Shown piece after piece: positions 27,636 to 37,213 of a stretch of 64,000 nucleotides of DNA. Under the pieces are notes generated by a model, which did not search any database, was not told where the DNA came from, and saw only the letters and a program-made list of their open reading frames with translations. The stretch's first letter is position 1; every line of letters begins with the position of its first letter. A program made the translations under genes and the position numbers. The DNA comes from Candidatus Comchoanobacter bicostacola (lineage in GTDB: Bacteria; Pseudomonadota; Gammaproteobacteria; Comchoanobacterales; Comchoanobacteraceae): NCBI RefSeq assembly GCF_024172705.1, contig NZ_CP092900.1, positions 800,119 to 864,118 of the forward strand, given 5' to 3'.

Positions 27636-28589
27636 ATGTTACAAGAAATCCAATCCCCTATCCTTAATGAGCTGAATGAAATAAATAAAATAATTGCGGA
27701 ATACACTGAGTCTGACATCCCAACATTACAGAAAATAAAACATTACTGTATTCACCAACCAGGTAGAAAACAAATCCGCCCTAGTATCATCTTATTAGCT
27801 GCAGGCGCCTTAGGTGAAATTGATACCAATACCCGACACATTGCCGCTGTTATAGAAATGATTCATATCGCGACATTGCTTCATGATGATGTAATTGATT
27901 GCGCACTTACTAGACGCAGTGAACCAACTATTAATAGTAAATTTACAAATAGCGCCTCTATACTCATGGGGGACTTTGTTTTCGCTTGCGCCTTTAAAAT
28001 AATTGCAAACATCCACCAAAAAGACCTGACCCAACTAATTTCAAATGCAACCATAAAAATTATAGAGGGTGAGTTGTTTCAACTAGGACTTGTAGGCAAT
28101 TCAATGACCACCATTAAAAACTACAACTATATTATCGATGCAAAAACAGCGTGCCTCTTTGCTACAGGCCTACAGGCTATTGGCCTCTCAAATTCAAAGT
28201 ATGCTTCAGCATTAAAAACACTGGGCTGGCACCTTGGAATGGCCTATCAAATACAAGACGACCTACTTGATTTAGATGTTAAAAACATGAATCTAAATAA
28301 AGAGCATGGAAAGGATCTGCAAGAACAAAAAATGACACTGCCCACCATCATTGCTCGCCGTGACGGGAATGCATCTCAGCAGAAAATAATTGATCAAATT
28401 ATGAAAAAAACAACGCCCTGGCAAGAGGTCATCCCTATTCTTGAATCCACTGGCGCCATTGAAAAGACTCAAGCTATAGTTTCAGCGCATATTAAAAATA
28501 CTCAAAAAGCCTTAACACTACTGCCTGAAAACAATTATTCACAAGCACTAGCAACCTTAACAACATGCTTGCCCAAAAGGAAAAATTAA
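27636..28589 (+). CDS. ispB: Polyprenyl (octaprenyl) diphosphate synthase
   Basis: 317 aa from the ATG at 27636, which has AGGAG 11 nt upstream; the frame also contains a GTG at 27624, but that lies on the AGGAG itself. The two Asp-rich motifs of trans-prenyltransferases are clear: LLHDDVID (first) and IQDDLLDL (second), with GRKQIRPSIILLAAGA before them. It makes the long isoprenoid chain for quinones. It lies opposite rplU-rpmA-obg, its usual neighbourhood in gammaproteobacteria. The chain length made (C40 or other) cannot be read from the sequence. Confidence 0.92.
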   Translation: MLQEIQSPILNELNEINKIIAEYTESDIPTLQKIKHYCIHQPGRKQIRPSIILLAAGALGEIDTNTRHIAAVIEMIHIATLLHDDVIDCALTRRSEPTINSKFTNSASILMGDFVFACAFKIIANIHQKDLTQLISNATIKIIEGELFQLGLVGNSMTTIKNYNYIIDAKTACLFATGLQAIGLSNSKYASALKTLGWHLGMAYQIQDDLLDLDVKNMNLNKEHGKDLQEQKMTLPTIIARRDGNASQQKIIDQIMKKTTPWQEVIPILESTGAIEKTQAIVSAHIKNTQKALTLLPENNYSQALATLTTCLPKRKN

Positions 28590-28645
28590 TACTAGATTCA
28601 ATAATTAATATATTCTAATATAACACTATTTAAACCTTAATACTA

Positions 28646-31462
28646 ATGACTCAATCGTCCATACAAATTACAAACGCACGTAAAAACAACTTAAAAATTG
28701 ATTATTTAGAAATACCTACCAACAAACTTGTTGTAATCACAGGGCCATCAGGCTCTGGGAAGTCCTCTTTAGCGTTAGGAACACTCTATGCTGAAGGACA
28801 AGGGCGCTATGTTAAGTCACTATCTAGCTACGCCAGACAGTTTCTTTCTGTACTGGATGAGCCTAAAGTAGAATCCATTGAGGGTTTGTCTCCAGCCATT
28901 GCGATTGAGCAAAAATCTGGATCCCATAATCCTCGGTCAACCGTTGGGACCATCACAGAAATTTATGACTATATCCGCTTATTGTATGCACGAATTGGCA
29001 CCCCTTACTGCCCTGAACACAATATAGCGCTTAAAGCCATGAGCGTAGCACAAATCGTTGACCATCTAATCAACAAATCTGACACAAAGAAAATCGTATT
29101 AATGGCGCCACTCATTGAGCAACAATCAGGAGCCCATCAAGCACTTATTGATAAATTATCACAAGAGGGATATGTTCGAGTTCGCCTTAATGGTATTATC
29201 ACCCGCTTGAACGAATTAGAAATCGACCCTAAGAAAAAGAACACCCTTGAACTGGTCATCGACCGATTAAAAGTGACACCAGATAATCACGAGCGCTTGG
29301 CTGACTCTCTGGAACAAACCAGCATCAAAGGACAAGGACGCATACTGGTTCTTGAAGAGTCAAATTCAACAGCGGACATTTACTCCACTGAGCATGCCTG
29401 TGTCAAATGTGGCTGGAGCATTGGCAAGCTAGAGCCCAAACTCTTTTCATTTAATAGCCCCATGGGTGCTTGTTCAACCTGTGATGGACTAGGCATGCGA
29501 CGTTTTATAAAACCCGAGAACCTCGTAATTAACCCCCTGCTCAGCCTTAATGATGGCGTTATTCGTTTTTGGGAACCTGCACATAAACACTATTTCGCTA
29601 TACTCAGCTCAGTGTGTGACCATTTTGAAATTGATATGAACACCCCTTGGAAAAACCTACCCGAGGAACATAAACACGTTGTTTTATACGGAACACCCAA
29701 AAGGATTGCGCTATCCTACCCCAACATCTATGGAAAATTAGTTGTCAAAAGACGGGTTTTTGATGGCATCATTCCTAACCTGGAGAAACGATACGAACAG
29801 ACAGAAACTGCAAGCGTTAAAGAATCCATTGGCAAGATCCTCACCTATGATTTCTGCCAAAGCTGTAACGGATCGCGACTCAATCAAGCAGCACGTCATG
29901 TGCTCGTATGCAATCAGGCTATTGATACTACTATTAATTTGCCTATCGACCAATTACACCATTGGGTTAAAAATCTAAAGCTTTCTAACTTTGAAAAAGA
30001 AGTTGCTGGGAAAATACTGGTTGAAATAGAAAACAGATGCCAGTTCCTGCTCAGCGTAGGGCTAAACTACTTATTTTTAAATCGATCCGCAGAAACACTA
30101 TCTGGCGGTGAATCACAAAGAATTCGTCTAGCTAGCCAAATCGGTTCTGGCTTAGTTGGTGTCATGTATGTACTAGATGAACCTTCAATTGGCCTACACA
30201 TGCGTGACAATCAGCGACTCATTGACACCCTGTTACACCTCAAAAACCTCGGCAACACGGTTATTGTCGTTGAACATGATGAAGAAACGATGCTACAAGC
30301 CGATATGATTTATGATATTGGACCCGGTGCAGGAACCCATGGTGGGAATGTAACTGCCTACGGACACAGCAGTGCGCTCATGCAAAATAAGGATTCTCTC
30401 ACTGGGGCCTATCTTGCTAAAAAACGTCAAGTACCTATCCCGCCCCAACGCATTCCTGCTAGCAATAACTGGATAGAAGTTATAGGCGCCAGCTGCCATA
30501 ATTTACAATCCGTCCATTTAAAGATTCCAATTGGTCTCATTACATGTGTTACCGGGGTCTCTGGATCCGGAAAATCCAGTTTAATTAACAACACACTATA
30601 TCCGAATTTATATAACACACTCAATAAAGCACACATGCCTGCTGGCAAATGCACTCAACTACTTGGACATGAACATATTGATAAAATTATTGACATAGAC
30701 CAATCACCTATTGGACGAACCCCCCGCTCCAACCCCGCAACCTACACTGGCATTTTCACACACATTCGTGACTTGTTTTCACAAACAGAAGCTGCACGTT
30801 CTAGAGGCTATCAACCAGGTCGGTTTAGCTTTAACGTAAAAGGGGGACGCTGTGATGCGTGTAGTGGTGATGGACTCATTAAGGTTGAAATGCACTTTTT
30901 ATCTGATGTCTACGTACAATGTAATGTCTGTAAAGGCAGTCGCTTTAACCGAGAAACACTAGAAGTAACATTCAAAAATAAAAGCATTGCAGAGGTATTG
31001 GACCTAACCGTTGAAGAGGCCATAGATATATTTCAAAATATTCCCTCTATTTCAAAGAAGCTGCAAACACTAAAAGATGTTGGACTGGGTTACATTAAAC
31101 TCGGTCAAAGCGCCACAACACTCTCTGGCGGTGAAGCACAAAGAATAAAACTAGCGAGAGAACTATCCAAACGATCTACTGGTAAGACCTTATTCATCCT
31201 TGATGAACCAACTACGGGACTACACTTCCATGATATTGTCAAACTGATGCAAGTCATACAGACACTTAGAGCACACGGGAATACCATTATCATTATTGAG
31301 CACAACATTGATGTAATCAAAACAGCGGATTGGATTGTTGATATTGGGCCTGAAGGTGGGAATGGTGGCGGAGCCATTGTTGCAGAAGGCACGCCCGAAC
31401 AAGTCATGAAACACCCAACTTCACACACAGCACCCTACTTACTCGAGGCCCTAAGCCAGTAA
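28646..31462 (+). CDS. uvrA: Excinuclease ABC subunit A
   Basis: 938 aa, full length. Two ABC ATPase modules: Walker A VITGPSGSGKSSLALGTLYA at about 32-50, and GVSGSGKSSLINNTLYP near 640. Signature motifs are LSGGESQRIRLASQIG and LSGGEAQRIKLARELS; Walker B are YVLDEPSIGLH and FILDEPTTGLH. Zinc modules are CVKCGW...CSTCDG and CDACSGDG...CNVCKG. It finds DNA damage in nucleotide excision repair. It has no obvious partner genes nearby. Confidence 0.98.
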   Translation: MTQSSIQITNARKNNLKIDYLEIPTNKLVVITGPSGSGKSSLALGTLYAEGQGRYVKSLSSYARQFLSVLDEPKVESIEGLSPAIAIEQKSGSHNPRSTVGTITEIYDYIRLLYARIGTPYCPEHNIALKAMSVAQIVDHLINKSDTKKIVLMAPLIEQQSGAHQALIDKLSQEGYVRVRLNGIITRLNELEIDPKKKNTLELVIDRLKVTPDNHERLADSLEQTSIKGQGRILVLEESNSTADIYSTEHACVKCGWSIGKLEPKLFSFNSPMGACSTCDGLGMRRFIKPENLVINPLLSLNDGVIRFWEPAHKHYFAILSSVCDHFEIDMNTPWKNLPEEHKHVVLYGTPKRIALSYPNIYGKLVVKRRVFDGIIPNLEKRYEQTETASVKESIGKILTYDFCQSCNGSRLNQAARHVLVCNQAIDTTINLPIDQLHHWVKNLKLSNFEKEVAGKILVEIENRCQFLLSVGLNYLFLNRSAETLSGGESQRIRLASQIGSGLVGVMYVLDEPSIGLHMRDNQRLIDTLLHLKNLGNTVIVVEHDEETMLQADMIYDIGPGAGTHGGNVTAYGHSSALMQNKDSLTGAYLAKKRQVPIPPQRIPASNNWIEVIGASCHNLQSVHLKIPIGLITCVTGVSGSGKSSLINNTLYPNLYNTLNKAHMPAGKCTQLLGHEHIDKIIDIDQSPIGRTPRSNPATYTGIFTHIRDLFSQTEAARSRGYQPGRFSFNVKGGRCDACSGDGLIKVEMHFLSDVYVQCNVCKGSRFNRETLEVTFKNKSIAEVLDLTVEEAIDIFQNIPSISKKLQTLKDVGLGYIKLGQSATTLSGGEAQRIKLARELSKRSTGKTLFILDEPTTGLHFHDIVKLMQVIQTLRAHGNTIIIIEHNIDVIKTADWIVDIGPEGGNGGGAIVAEGTPEQVMKHPTSHTAPYLLEALSQ

Positions 31463-31493
31463 ATATTGACATGCTCGGATGATCAATATACTC

Positions 31494-31502
31494 TGATATA
31501 AT
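31494..31502 (+). promoter_or_regulatory. Extended -10 promoter of the permease gene
   Basis: TGATATAAT, i.e. a perfect TATAAT with the TG extension, 18 nt before the ATG at 31521. A TTGACA lies at 31466-31471 but the gap of 25 nt is too long for the two to work as one promoter. Confidence 0.55.
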
Positions 31503-31520
31503 ACGTAAAACACAGGTTTA

Positions 31521-32720
31521 ATGCGCACACTTCAATCAAAACAATTCGGCGGTATACTTTTAATTTCAGGAACAGCTATTGGCGTTGGCATGCTTGCCGG
31601 TCCAATCGCATCAGGCCCTAGTGGCATTGTTGCTGCTCTATGCTCACTGTTTGCTATATTTAGCTTCACCTTAGCTGCGCTGTTTGTTTTTTTAGAAGCA
31701 TTGTACTTTTTTGATGATACATCCATCAATCTTATCGGATTATGTAGAAAACTAGCAGGATCAATTAGTGAAAGCATAGCCTGGACGCTTTTTTTAAGTC
31801 TTCTTTATGTAGTCTCTGCAGCATACATAAGTGCTATTGGTGGCCTAATCGCACAATCAAACACTGCATTAAATCCTTATAGCACTATTTGCGGAGTTAC
31901 GTTTACACTCATTTCCGCTTGTATTTCTATTTTAGGCATGAAATGGCTAGACCGTGCAAATCGAGTCCTAACATTTTCTCTATTTACGATCTTTATAATA
32001 ATCTCAGCTAAGAGCAGCAGTCAGACAACACTAGCTAACTTAGCAGGTGGCAACCCCTCACTGTTTATTCAATCCATACCAGTCATTATTACCGCATTCA
32101 CCTATCAAATCATTTTACCTAGCATTCGTAAGTACCTAGATAACAACCTCATTATTATCAAACGAACCATTCTAATTGGGTGCTTAATACCACTGATCAT
32201 GTATGTTATTTGGCATTTAGTTATTTTTGGGTTACTGCCTTATGAAGGCACACATAGCTTAGCAACCATTTTAGACAGTAATAGTGATCAGCTTGCTGCT
32301 ATGGTGACTGCAATTAATTATCATCATAACTTATCAAACTTTGGTAGTTTAATTGCCCTCTTCTCATTCTTTGCAATCTCAACTTCTTTCTGGGGTGTTA
32401 TGATCAGCCTAACGGACTTTATTTCTGATGGATTAGAACTAAGCACTAGAAAAAATGGTAAGGCATATGCCCTGCTTTTATCCTACTGCCCACCTATTTT
32501 GCTCACCTTATTTGCCGGAAATAACTTTGTAGGCTTTGTCAAATACGCCGGAATTATTATCCTAGTCTTGTATGGACTGCTACCTACACTCTTAGTATGG
32601 CGGGGACGCTATGTTTATCAGTACACCAGTCAGTATGAGTTTCCAGGAAAGAAAGTAGGATTACTATGCATTGCTACTCTATCATTACTCTTACTTATTA
32701 CCTCATTAATTTACTCATGA
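31521..32720 (+). CDS. Aromatic amino acid permease (TyrP/Mtr-like, HAAAP family)
   Basis: 399 aa with about 11 membrane helices. The N-terminus GGILLISGTAIGVGMLAGPI is the hallmark of hydroxy/aromatic amino-acid permeases, and IPVIITAFTYQIILPSIRKYL matches their middle. It most likely imports tyrosine or tryptophan by proton symport; which of them is not visible. Import of host amino acids fits an intracellular lifestyle. Confidence 0.87.
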   Translation: MRTLQSKQFGGILLISGTAIGVGMLAGPIASGPSGIVAALCSLFAIFSFTLAALFVFLEALYFFDDTSINLIGLCRKLAGSISESIAWTLFLSLLYVVSAAYISAIGGLIAQSNTALNPYSTICGVTFTLISACISILGMKWLDRANRVLTFSLFTIFIIISAKSSSQTTLANLAGGNPSLFIQSIPVIITAFTYQIILPSIRKYLDNNLIIIKRTILIGCLIPLIMYVIWHLVIFGLLPYEGTHSLATILDSNSDQLAAMVTAINYHHNLSNFGSLIALFSFFAISTSFWGVMISLTDFISDGLELSTRKNGKAYALLLSYCPPILLTLFAGNNFVGFVKYAGIIILVLYGLLPTLLVWRGRYVYQYTSQYEFPGKKVGLLCIATLSLLLLITSLIYS

Positions 32721-32800
32721 ACACGTTAAATTATTATCACTTACCCATTTTATTTTGCACTTAATGGTGTAGAATAACTCAATATAGGGTGTGATTACCA

Positions 32801-34018
32801 ATGGACGCTATGCAAAAACGGTTAATATTAAGAATCTTTGGATTTACACTTATTGCTTGTACTTTACTTTTATTGACAGCATCCAGACTCCCCAGCCAAT
32901 CTATTGAAGAGACCCCATTAAAGGTTTCATCACAAAAACTAGAAAAACATAATGCCCCCCGTATGCTAAAGCTCTACGGGAAAGTCACTGCACTCAAACC
33001 AGCTGATATTGAAAGCACCGTACTATCAAAGGTCACTGCTATTTATTTCAAGGAAGGCGATCAAGTTAAACAAGGAGACTTACTTATTGAACTCGATCAC
33101 ACCTCATTAAAAATAAAGAAAGCAGCACTAACCGCTGAATCTGAAAAGATACAAAGCTCCATCACCCAGCTAGAGAGTAGCTTCAAACATGAACAAGCAC
33201 TTAAAAAATATGAATTAAAGTTACTTAATCAGGCTAAAGACGAATTAAAAAGTTATCAGCAACTCAACCAGTCCTACCAAAGTGAACAGAAATTACGCGC
33301 TTACAAAGAAGTCGTAATAACTAGAGAGAAGCAGTACACTGTTCACATGCGTAACGTAGAAAGCTTGATACACGATATACAGCAACAACAGGCAAATCTA
33401 GATGTAACAACAGCCAATTTGCTACAAGTTATCCACGATATTGACTCTAATACCATTAAAGCGCCATTTGATGGAACTATAGAACAGGTGTTTGTATCAG
33501 TCGGTCAAGTCACTCAAGTTGGGCAACCCATCATTAATATTCAAAACCCTCAGCTTATATTTATCAATGTATTTATGCCTGCACAATATTTAAACCATCT
33601 TGAGCCCGGTAAATCCCAGGCCATGCTCAATAATAGCCATGAAACATTAATGCTGAATCGTATCAGCCATAACGTAGATGAAGGAACAGCACATATTGAT
33701 GCAGCATACTATTTCACTCAGCAAACACCTTTGCTCGCAATTGGCTCTATTGTTAGCTTATATGCCGACATTAATTTAGATCAAGAAACCTATTTGATCC
33801 CGGAAACATCCATCTACCAAGATCGCTTTATCTATATTATAGATAACCACTCTCTTATAGAAAAGAATATTCAACCCCAAGGTATTCGCTATATACAAGA
33901 TACACCTTATTACCTCATCAGCTCAGAAGAAGACCTTACTAGCAAAGATGTGCTGACAACTCGAATCACCCAGCCACGCAATGGAATGCGCGTCAACCAT
34001 GTACCAGAAACCCAATAA
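32801..34018 (+). CDS. RND efflux periplasmic adaptor (membrane fusion protein)
   Basis: 405 aa. An N-terminal membrane anchor (about 8-27) is followed by a first half-lipoyl segment (VTAIYFKEGDQVKQGDLLIELD), a long alpha-hairpin (about 105-215, rich in Glu, Lys and Gln), the second half-lipoyl segment (IKAPFDGTIEQVFVSVGQ) and beta-barrel domains. This is the HlyD/AcrA family layout. Its 3' end overlaps the RND pump gene, so the two make one pump. No outer-membrane TolC-like gene is next to them. Confidence 0.9.
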   Translation: MDAMQKRLILRIFGFTLIACTLLLLTASRLPSQSIEETPLKVSSQKLEKHNAPRMLKLYGKVTALKPADIESTVLSKVTAIYFKEGDQVKQGDLLIELDHTSLKIKKAALTAESEKIQSSITQLESSFKHEQALKKYELKLLNQAKDELKSYQQLNQSYQSEQKLRAYKEVVITREKQYTVHMRNVESLIHDIQQQQANLDVTTANLLQVIHDIDSNTIKAPFDGTIEQVFVSVGQVTQVGQPIINIQNPQLIFINVFMPAQYLNHLEPGKSQAMLNNSHETLMLNRISHNVDEGTAHIDAAYYFTQQTPLLAIGSIVSLYADINLDQETYLIPETSIYQDRFIYIIDNHSLIEKNIQPQGIRYIQDTPYYLISSEEDLTSKDVLTTRITQPRNGMRVNHVPETQ

Positions 34019-37000
34019 ACTGATTCAGTACTGTGCACAACATAAAGTATTTGCACATGTAGTACTCTTAATTGTACTCTGCATTGGCATCGTTGCATTT
34101 AATAACATTCAAACACAATTAATTCCTAATATTAGCATTCCAAGAATTAATACTCAATTTATCTGGCCTGGAGCTTCTGCAAAACAAATTGAAAAGAATA
34201 TCACTGTACATGCAGAACAAGCAGTATCAGATACGCCAAGTCTAAAAAACATCACCTCTATTACACAAGTCGCTCGTTCTAATCTTCAACTCGACTTTGA
34301 ACAAACAACTGACATGCAAGATGCCAAGCAAAAAGTCATGCAAAAGCTTGATTTAGAGGAGTTTCCCAAAAACATGGAACCCTACCTTATTAACGTCATT
34401 GAGCCTCGAGAGCTAATGGCACGCATAGCCATTAAATACCCGCCTAAAAGTAAATCATTAATCTCAGATGTAATCACACGTCTCAAAAATGACCTCAGCA
34501 ATTATGGAGTAAGTTCAACTCAAACATATGCAGCGCCTAAACAAGATTTAATATTAGAGCTAAATACAACCTGGCTCCAAAACCATCCTGCAACACTAGA
34601 TATGCTAACTCGCAGCATACAGTCTATGTTAAGAGAGAGCCCTGGTGGAAAAAGTGGAGAATTAGGTCAATACACTTCTGCAGAAATTGGTATTACAGCT
34701 AATGATATTCTTGATCTGAATTGGCAACTGAAACTAGATAATGATCCAGCACTTATTGATGCTAAACATATTTTTAACAAAGCTTATCTAAAAACACCTG
34801 ACACTCAGCCTATTTACTTTGATGAAAATCAACAGATGAGTGAAATAAGAATATTCCGTGGTGAATATGATGACTTAATTACGCTATCCAATCAGGTTAC
34901 GCAATGGTTCGCCGATAATAATAACACCTTTGAGGGCTATGACATTCAAGTCTATAACAAGACATGGCAATACTTTTATGACCGAATGTTTTTATTAATT
35001 AAAAATGGAGGCATTGGGCTAGCTCTCATATTGATCTTATTAACTCTATTTCTAAGCAAAAAAGATGCTTTCTGGGTTGCTATTGGCTTACCCATAGCAA
35101 TTATTGCCACCATTGCCATATTGTATACATTTGGATTCAAAATAAATATGCTGTCCTTATTTGCGCTCATTCTAAGTCTTGGAATTATAGTAGATGATGC
35201 GATTGTTGTCTCAGAAAAAGCAGCTTCAAACCGAAAGTCTCTTAAACCCTTACCTGCTGCCAGTTGGGCTGCTACAGAGATGCTCAAACCAGTACTCACA
35301 TCCTCCTCTACCACCGTAGCGGCATTCTTCCCCTTGCTCTTTATTTCAGGCGTAGCTGGCCAGTTTCTGAGAGAGATCCCTATTGTCGTCATTACTGTCA
35401 TCATCGCCTCCCTCATTGAATGTTTTTTAATCTTACCCAAGCACCTCAGTTATATAACAGAACCCAAGCAAACCAGTAGGTTTTCAATCAAGTTCAGATA
35501 CTTCAGGGTTCATACATTCCAAAAAATAATTAAACTAGCCATAGAGAAAAAATCTATCGTTTTTTCTGGAGCCCTATCAATGGTGCTCATCACATTCACA
35601 CTGATTGCATCTGGAAGAATAAAGTTTAGCTTCTTTCCTGATTTCTCTGCTGACCAAATACTGGTACAGGTCGCTTTTAACCCGACTACTCCACTCCATG
35701 AAAAACAAAACTACTTGCATGCCATTGACCAGACCATCCAACAAGCAACACTTCACTTCAATGAAGATATCATTGAAAAAAAGAATATAATCATGAACCA
35801 AGCACTTGCTGAATCCAATACGCCTAACCCAGTCACTAATGGCATTGCAATTTGGTTAACCAGCCAAGACCAGAGGAATACAGATAACAAACAGTTTAGT
35901 CAATATATAAGAGATAATATCCCCAATTCTCAATGGGTGCAAAATATTAACATTGATAGACCGCGTGGCGGGCCTCCAAGTGACACAATACAAATTGAAT
36001 TATCTGGGGCACATAAAAATATTATTGCTGCCGCTACCGAACTCAAACTCAAACTCAAAAGCTACCAAGGAACTTATAATATAAGAGATGATGCATCGGT
36101 AATTGTGCCTAACCACTACTATACACTCAATGAACTTGGTGTGTATAGTGGACTCAATACTGAGCGGCTGCAAGCTCAACTACAGTCTTATTTAAATGAA
36201 CAAAAAAACTTAGCTATTAATTTAAATACAGAAAACACTGATGTCATTATAAAAATGCCAGATAGCTACAATGACTACCAGATCAACATTGACCAAGCAC
36301 CCATTCAGCCCTCACCTCAAACCATACTCCCCTTGTCTGAATTCACAGATAAACACTACCAATACGAACCGCTTAAAATTATTAGAAAAAACAATATGGT
36401 AACTTATACCGTCAGTGCTCAAGTTGATACCTCAGTAACCAACACCTATGAAATAGAATCTGAGCTCACTCAAAACACCATACCCAATATAGAAAAAGAT
36501 TACCTAGTGACTGCCGCAGTTGGTGATGTTAGGCAAGAACAAAACACTACGATTAATGAAATAAAATCGGGTGCACTTATTGGGCTTTCAGTGATTTATT
36601 TAGTACTGGTATGGTCACTATCATCATTTGTACAGCCCTTTGCAATTTTACTTACCCTACCCATGAGTTTGATTGGAGGCATACTAGGACACTGGATCCT
36701 CGGGTTTGATGTTACACTGTTATCTTTATTTGGATTCTTTGGTTTAATTGGCGTCACAGTCAATGATTCTATTATTTTGACACTTCAATATCAAAAAGAA
36801 AGATTATCTTACCCCAAAAACAAAGCTTTAATGATTGCTTCTAGCAAACGTTTTCGTGCAGTGATTCTAACATCACTCACAACCATTGGTGGACTCATGC
36901 CACTAATGTTTGAGACTTCATACCAAGCTCAATTCTTAATCCCTATGGCGATTACTATCTCATTTGGCTTACTCTTTGGTACCTTCTGGATTTTAGTTTT

Positions 37001-37049
37001 ATTACCCGCTATACTAAGCTTGAGCTCAGTAAAAATCGCTAAATCTTAA
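33999..37049 (+). CDS. RND-family efflux pump, inner membrane subunit
   Basis: About 1016 aa from the ATG at 33999 (MYQKPNKLIQYC); an ATG at 33981 in the same frame is possible. It has the RND layout: a first helix at about 15-35, a large periplasmic loop, helices 2-6 around 330-520 with GIVVDDAIVVSEKA (the paired Asp of proton relay), a second periplasmic loop and helices 8-12 (FGLIGVTVNDSIIL, TSLTTIGGLMPLMF). It exports drugs, dyes or lipids with proton antiport. It overlaps the adaptor gene by about 20 nt and the next small gene by one base. Confidence 0.93.
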   Translation: MYQKPNKLIQYCAQHKVFAHVVLLIVLCIGIVAFNNIQTQLIPNISIPRINTQFIWPGASAKQIEKNITVHAEQAVSDTPSLKNITSITQVARSNLQLDFEQTTDMQDAKQKVMQKLDLEEFPKNMEPYLINVIEPRELMARIAIKYPPKSKSLISDVITRLKNDLSNYGVSSTQTYAAPKQDLILELNTTWLQNHPATLDMLTRSIQSMLRESPGGKSGELGQYTSAEIGITANDILDLNWQLKLDNDPALIDAKHIFNKAYLKTPDTQPIYFDENQQMSEIRIFRGEYDDLITLSNQVTQWFADNNNTFEGYDIQVYNKTWQYFYDRMFLLIKNGGIGLALILILLTLFLSKKDAFWVAIGLPIAIIATIAILYTFGFKINMLSLFALILSLGIIVDDAIVVSEKAASNRKSLKPLPAASWAATEMLKPVLTSSSTTVAAFFPLLFISGVAGQFLREIPIVVITVIIASLIECFLILPKHLSYITEPKQTSRFSIKFRYFRVHTFQKIIKLAIEKKSIVFSGALSMVLITFTLIASGRIKFSFFPDFSADQILVQVAFNPTTPLHEKQNYLHAIDQTIQQATLHFNEDIIEKKNIIMNQALAESNTPNPVTNGIAIWLTSQDQRNTDNKQFSQYIRDNIPNSQWVQNINIDRPRGGPPSDTIQIELSGAHKNIIAAATELKLKLKSYQGTYNIRDDASVIVPNHYYTLNELGVYSGLNTERLQAQLQSYLNEQKNLAINLNTENTDVIIKMPDSYNDYQINIDQAPIQPSPQTILPLSEFTDKHYQYEPLKIIRKNNMVTYTVSAQVDTSVTNTYEIESELTQNTIPNIEKDYLVTAAVGDVRQEQNTTINEIKSGALIGLSVIYLVLVWSLSSFVQPFAILLTLPMSLIGGILGHWILGFDVTLLSLFGFFGLIGVTVNDSIILTLQYQKERLSYPKNKALMIASSKRFRAVILTSLTTIGGLMPLMFETSYQAQFLIPMAITISFGLLFGTFWILVLLPAILSLSSVKIAKS

Positions 37050-37213
37050 TGTCGACAATAATCACAAAAAATACCACTGTCATATGCCGAGGAAGTAAAA
37101 ACCCAAGTTATGGCCATCCAAAGGTTTACATTAATACACAAAAAGATGGACGATGCCCTTATTGTAGTCAGGAATACAAATATAACCCTAAACAGAACAA
37201 AAGCCATGAGTAA
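37049..37213 (+). CDS. Zinc-ribbon protein, zf-CHCC family (54 aa)
   Basis: A small gene that starts inside the RND stop (TAATG) and ends inside the start of the next gene (ATGAGTAA). It translates to 54 aa beginning MSTIITKNTTVICRG, then NPSYGHPKVYIN and DGRCPYCSQEYKYN. The C-x(n)-GHP-x-V-[YF] ... CPYC pattern (Cys13, His23, Cys36, Cys39) is that of the zf-CHCC family, related to mitochondrial NDUFS6. The family is conserved in proteobacteria; its role is not established. The zinc ligands are all present. Confidence 0.85.
   Translation: MSTIITKNTTVICRGSKNPSYGHPKVYINTQKDGRCPYCSQEYKYNPKQNKSHE

Noticed and set aside
31466..31471. TTGACA upstream of the permease gene as its -35 box
   Set aside because: 25 nt from the TATAAT, too far for one sigma-70 promoter; the extended -10 explains it better.
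34976..35440. 154-codon minus-strand open frame inside the RND pump gene
   Set aside because: Lies opposite a well-conserved pump region; its translation resembles nothing and no start signal is seen.
37110..37205. Upstream start for the MFS transporter
   Set aside because: The extension is antithetic to the MFS start and lies over the zinc-ribbon gene; ATG at 37206 begins right before helix 1.
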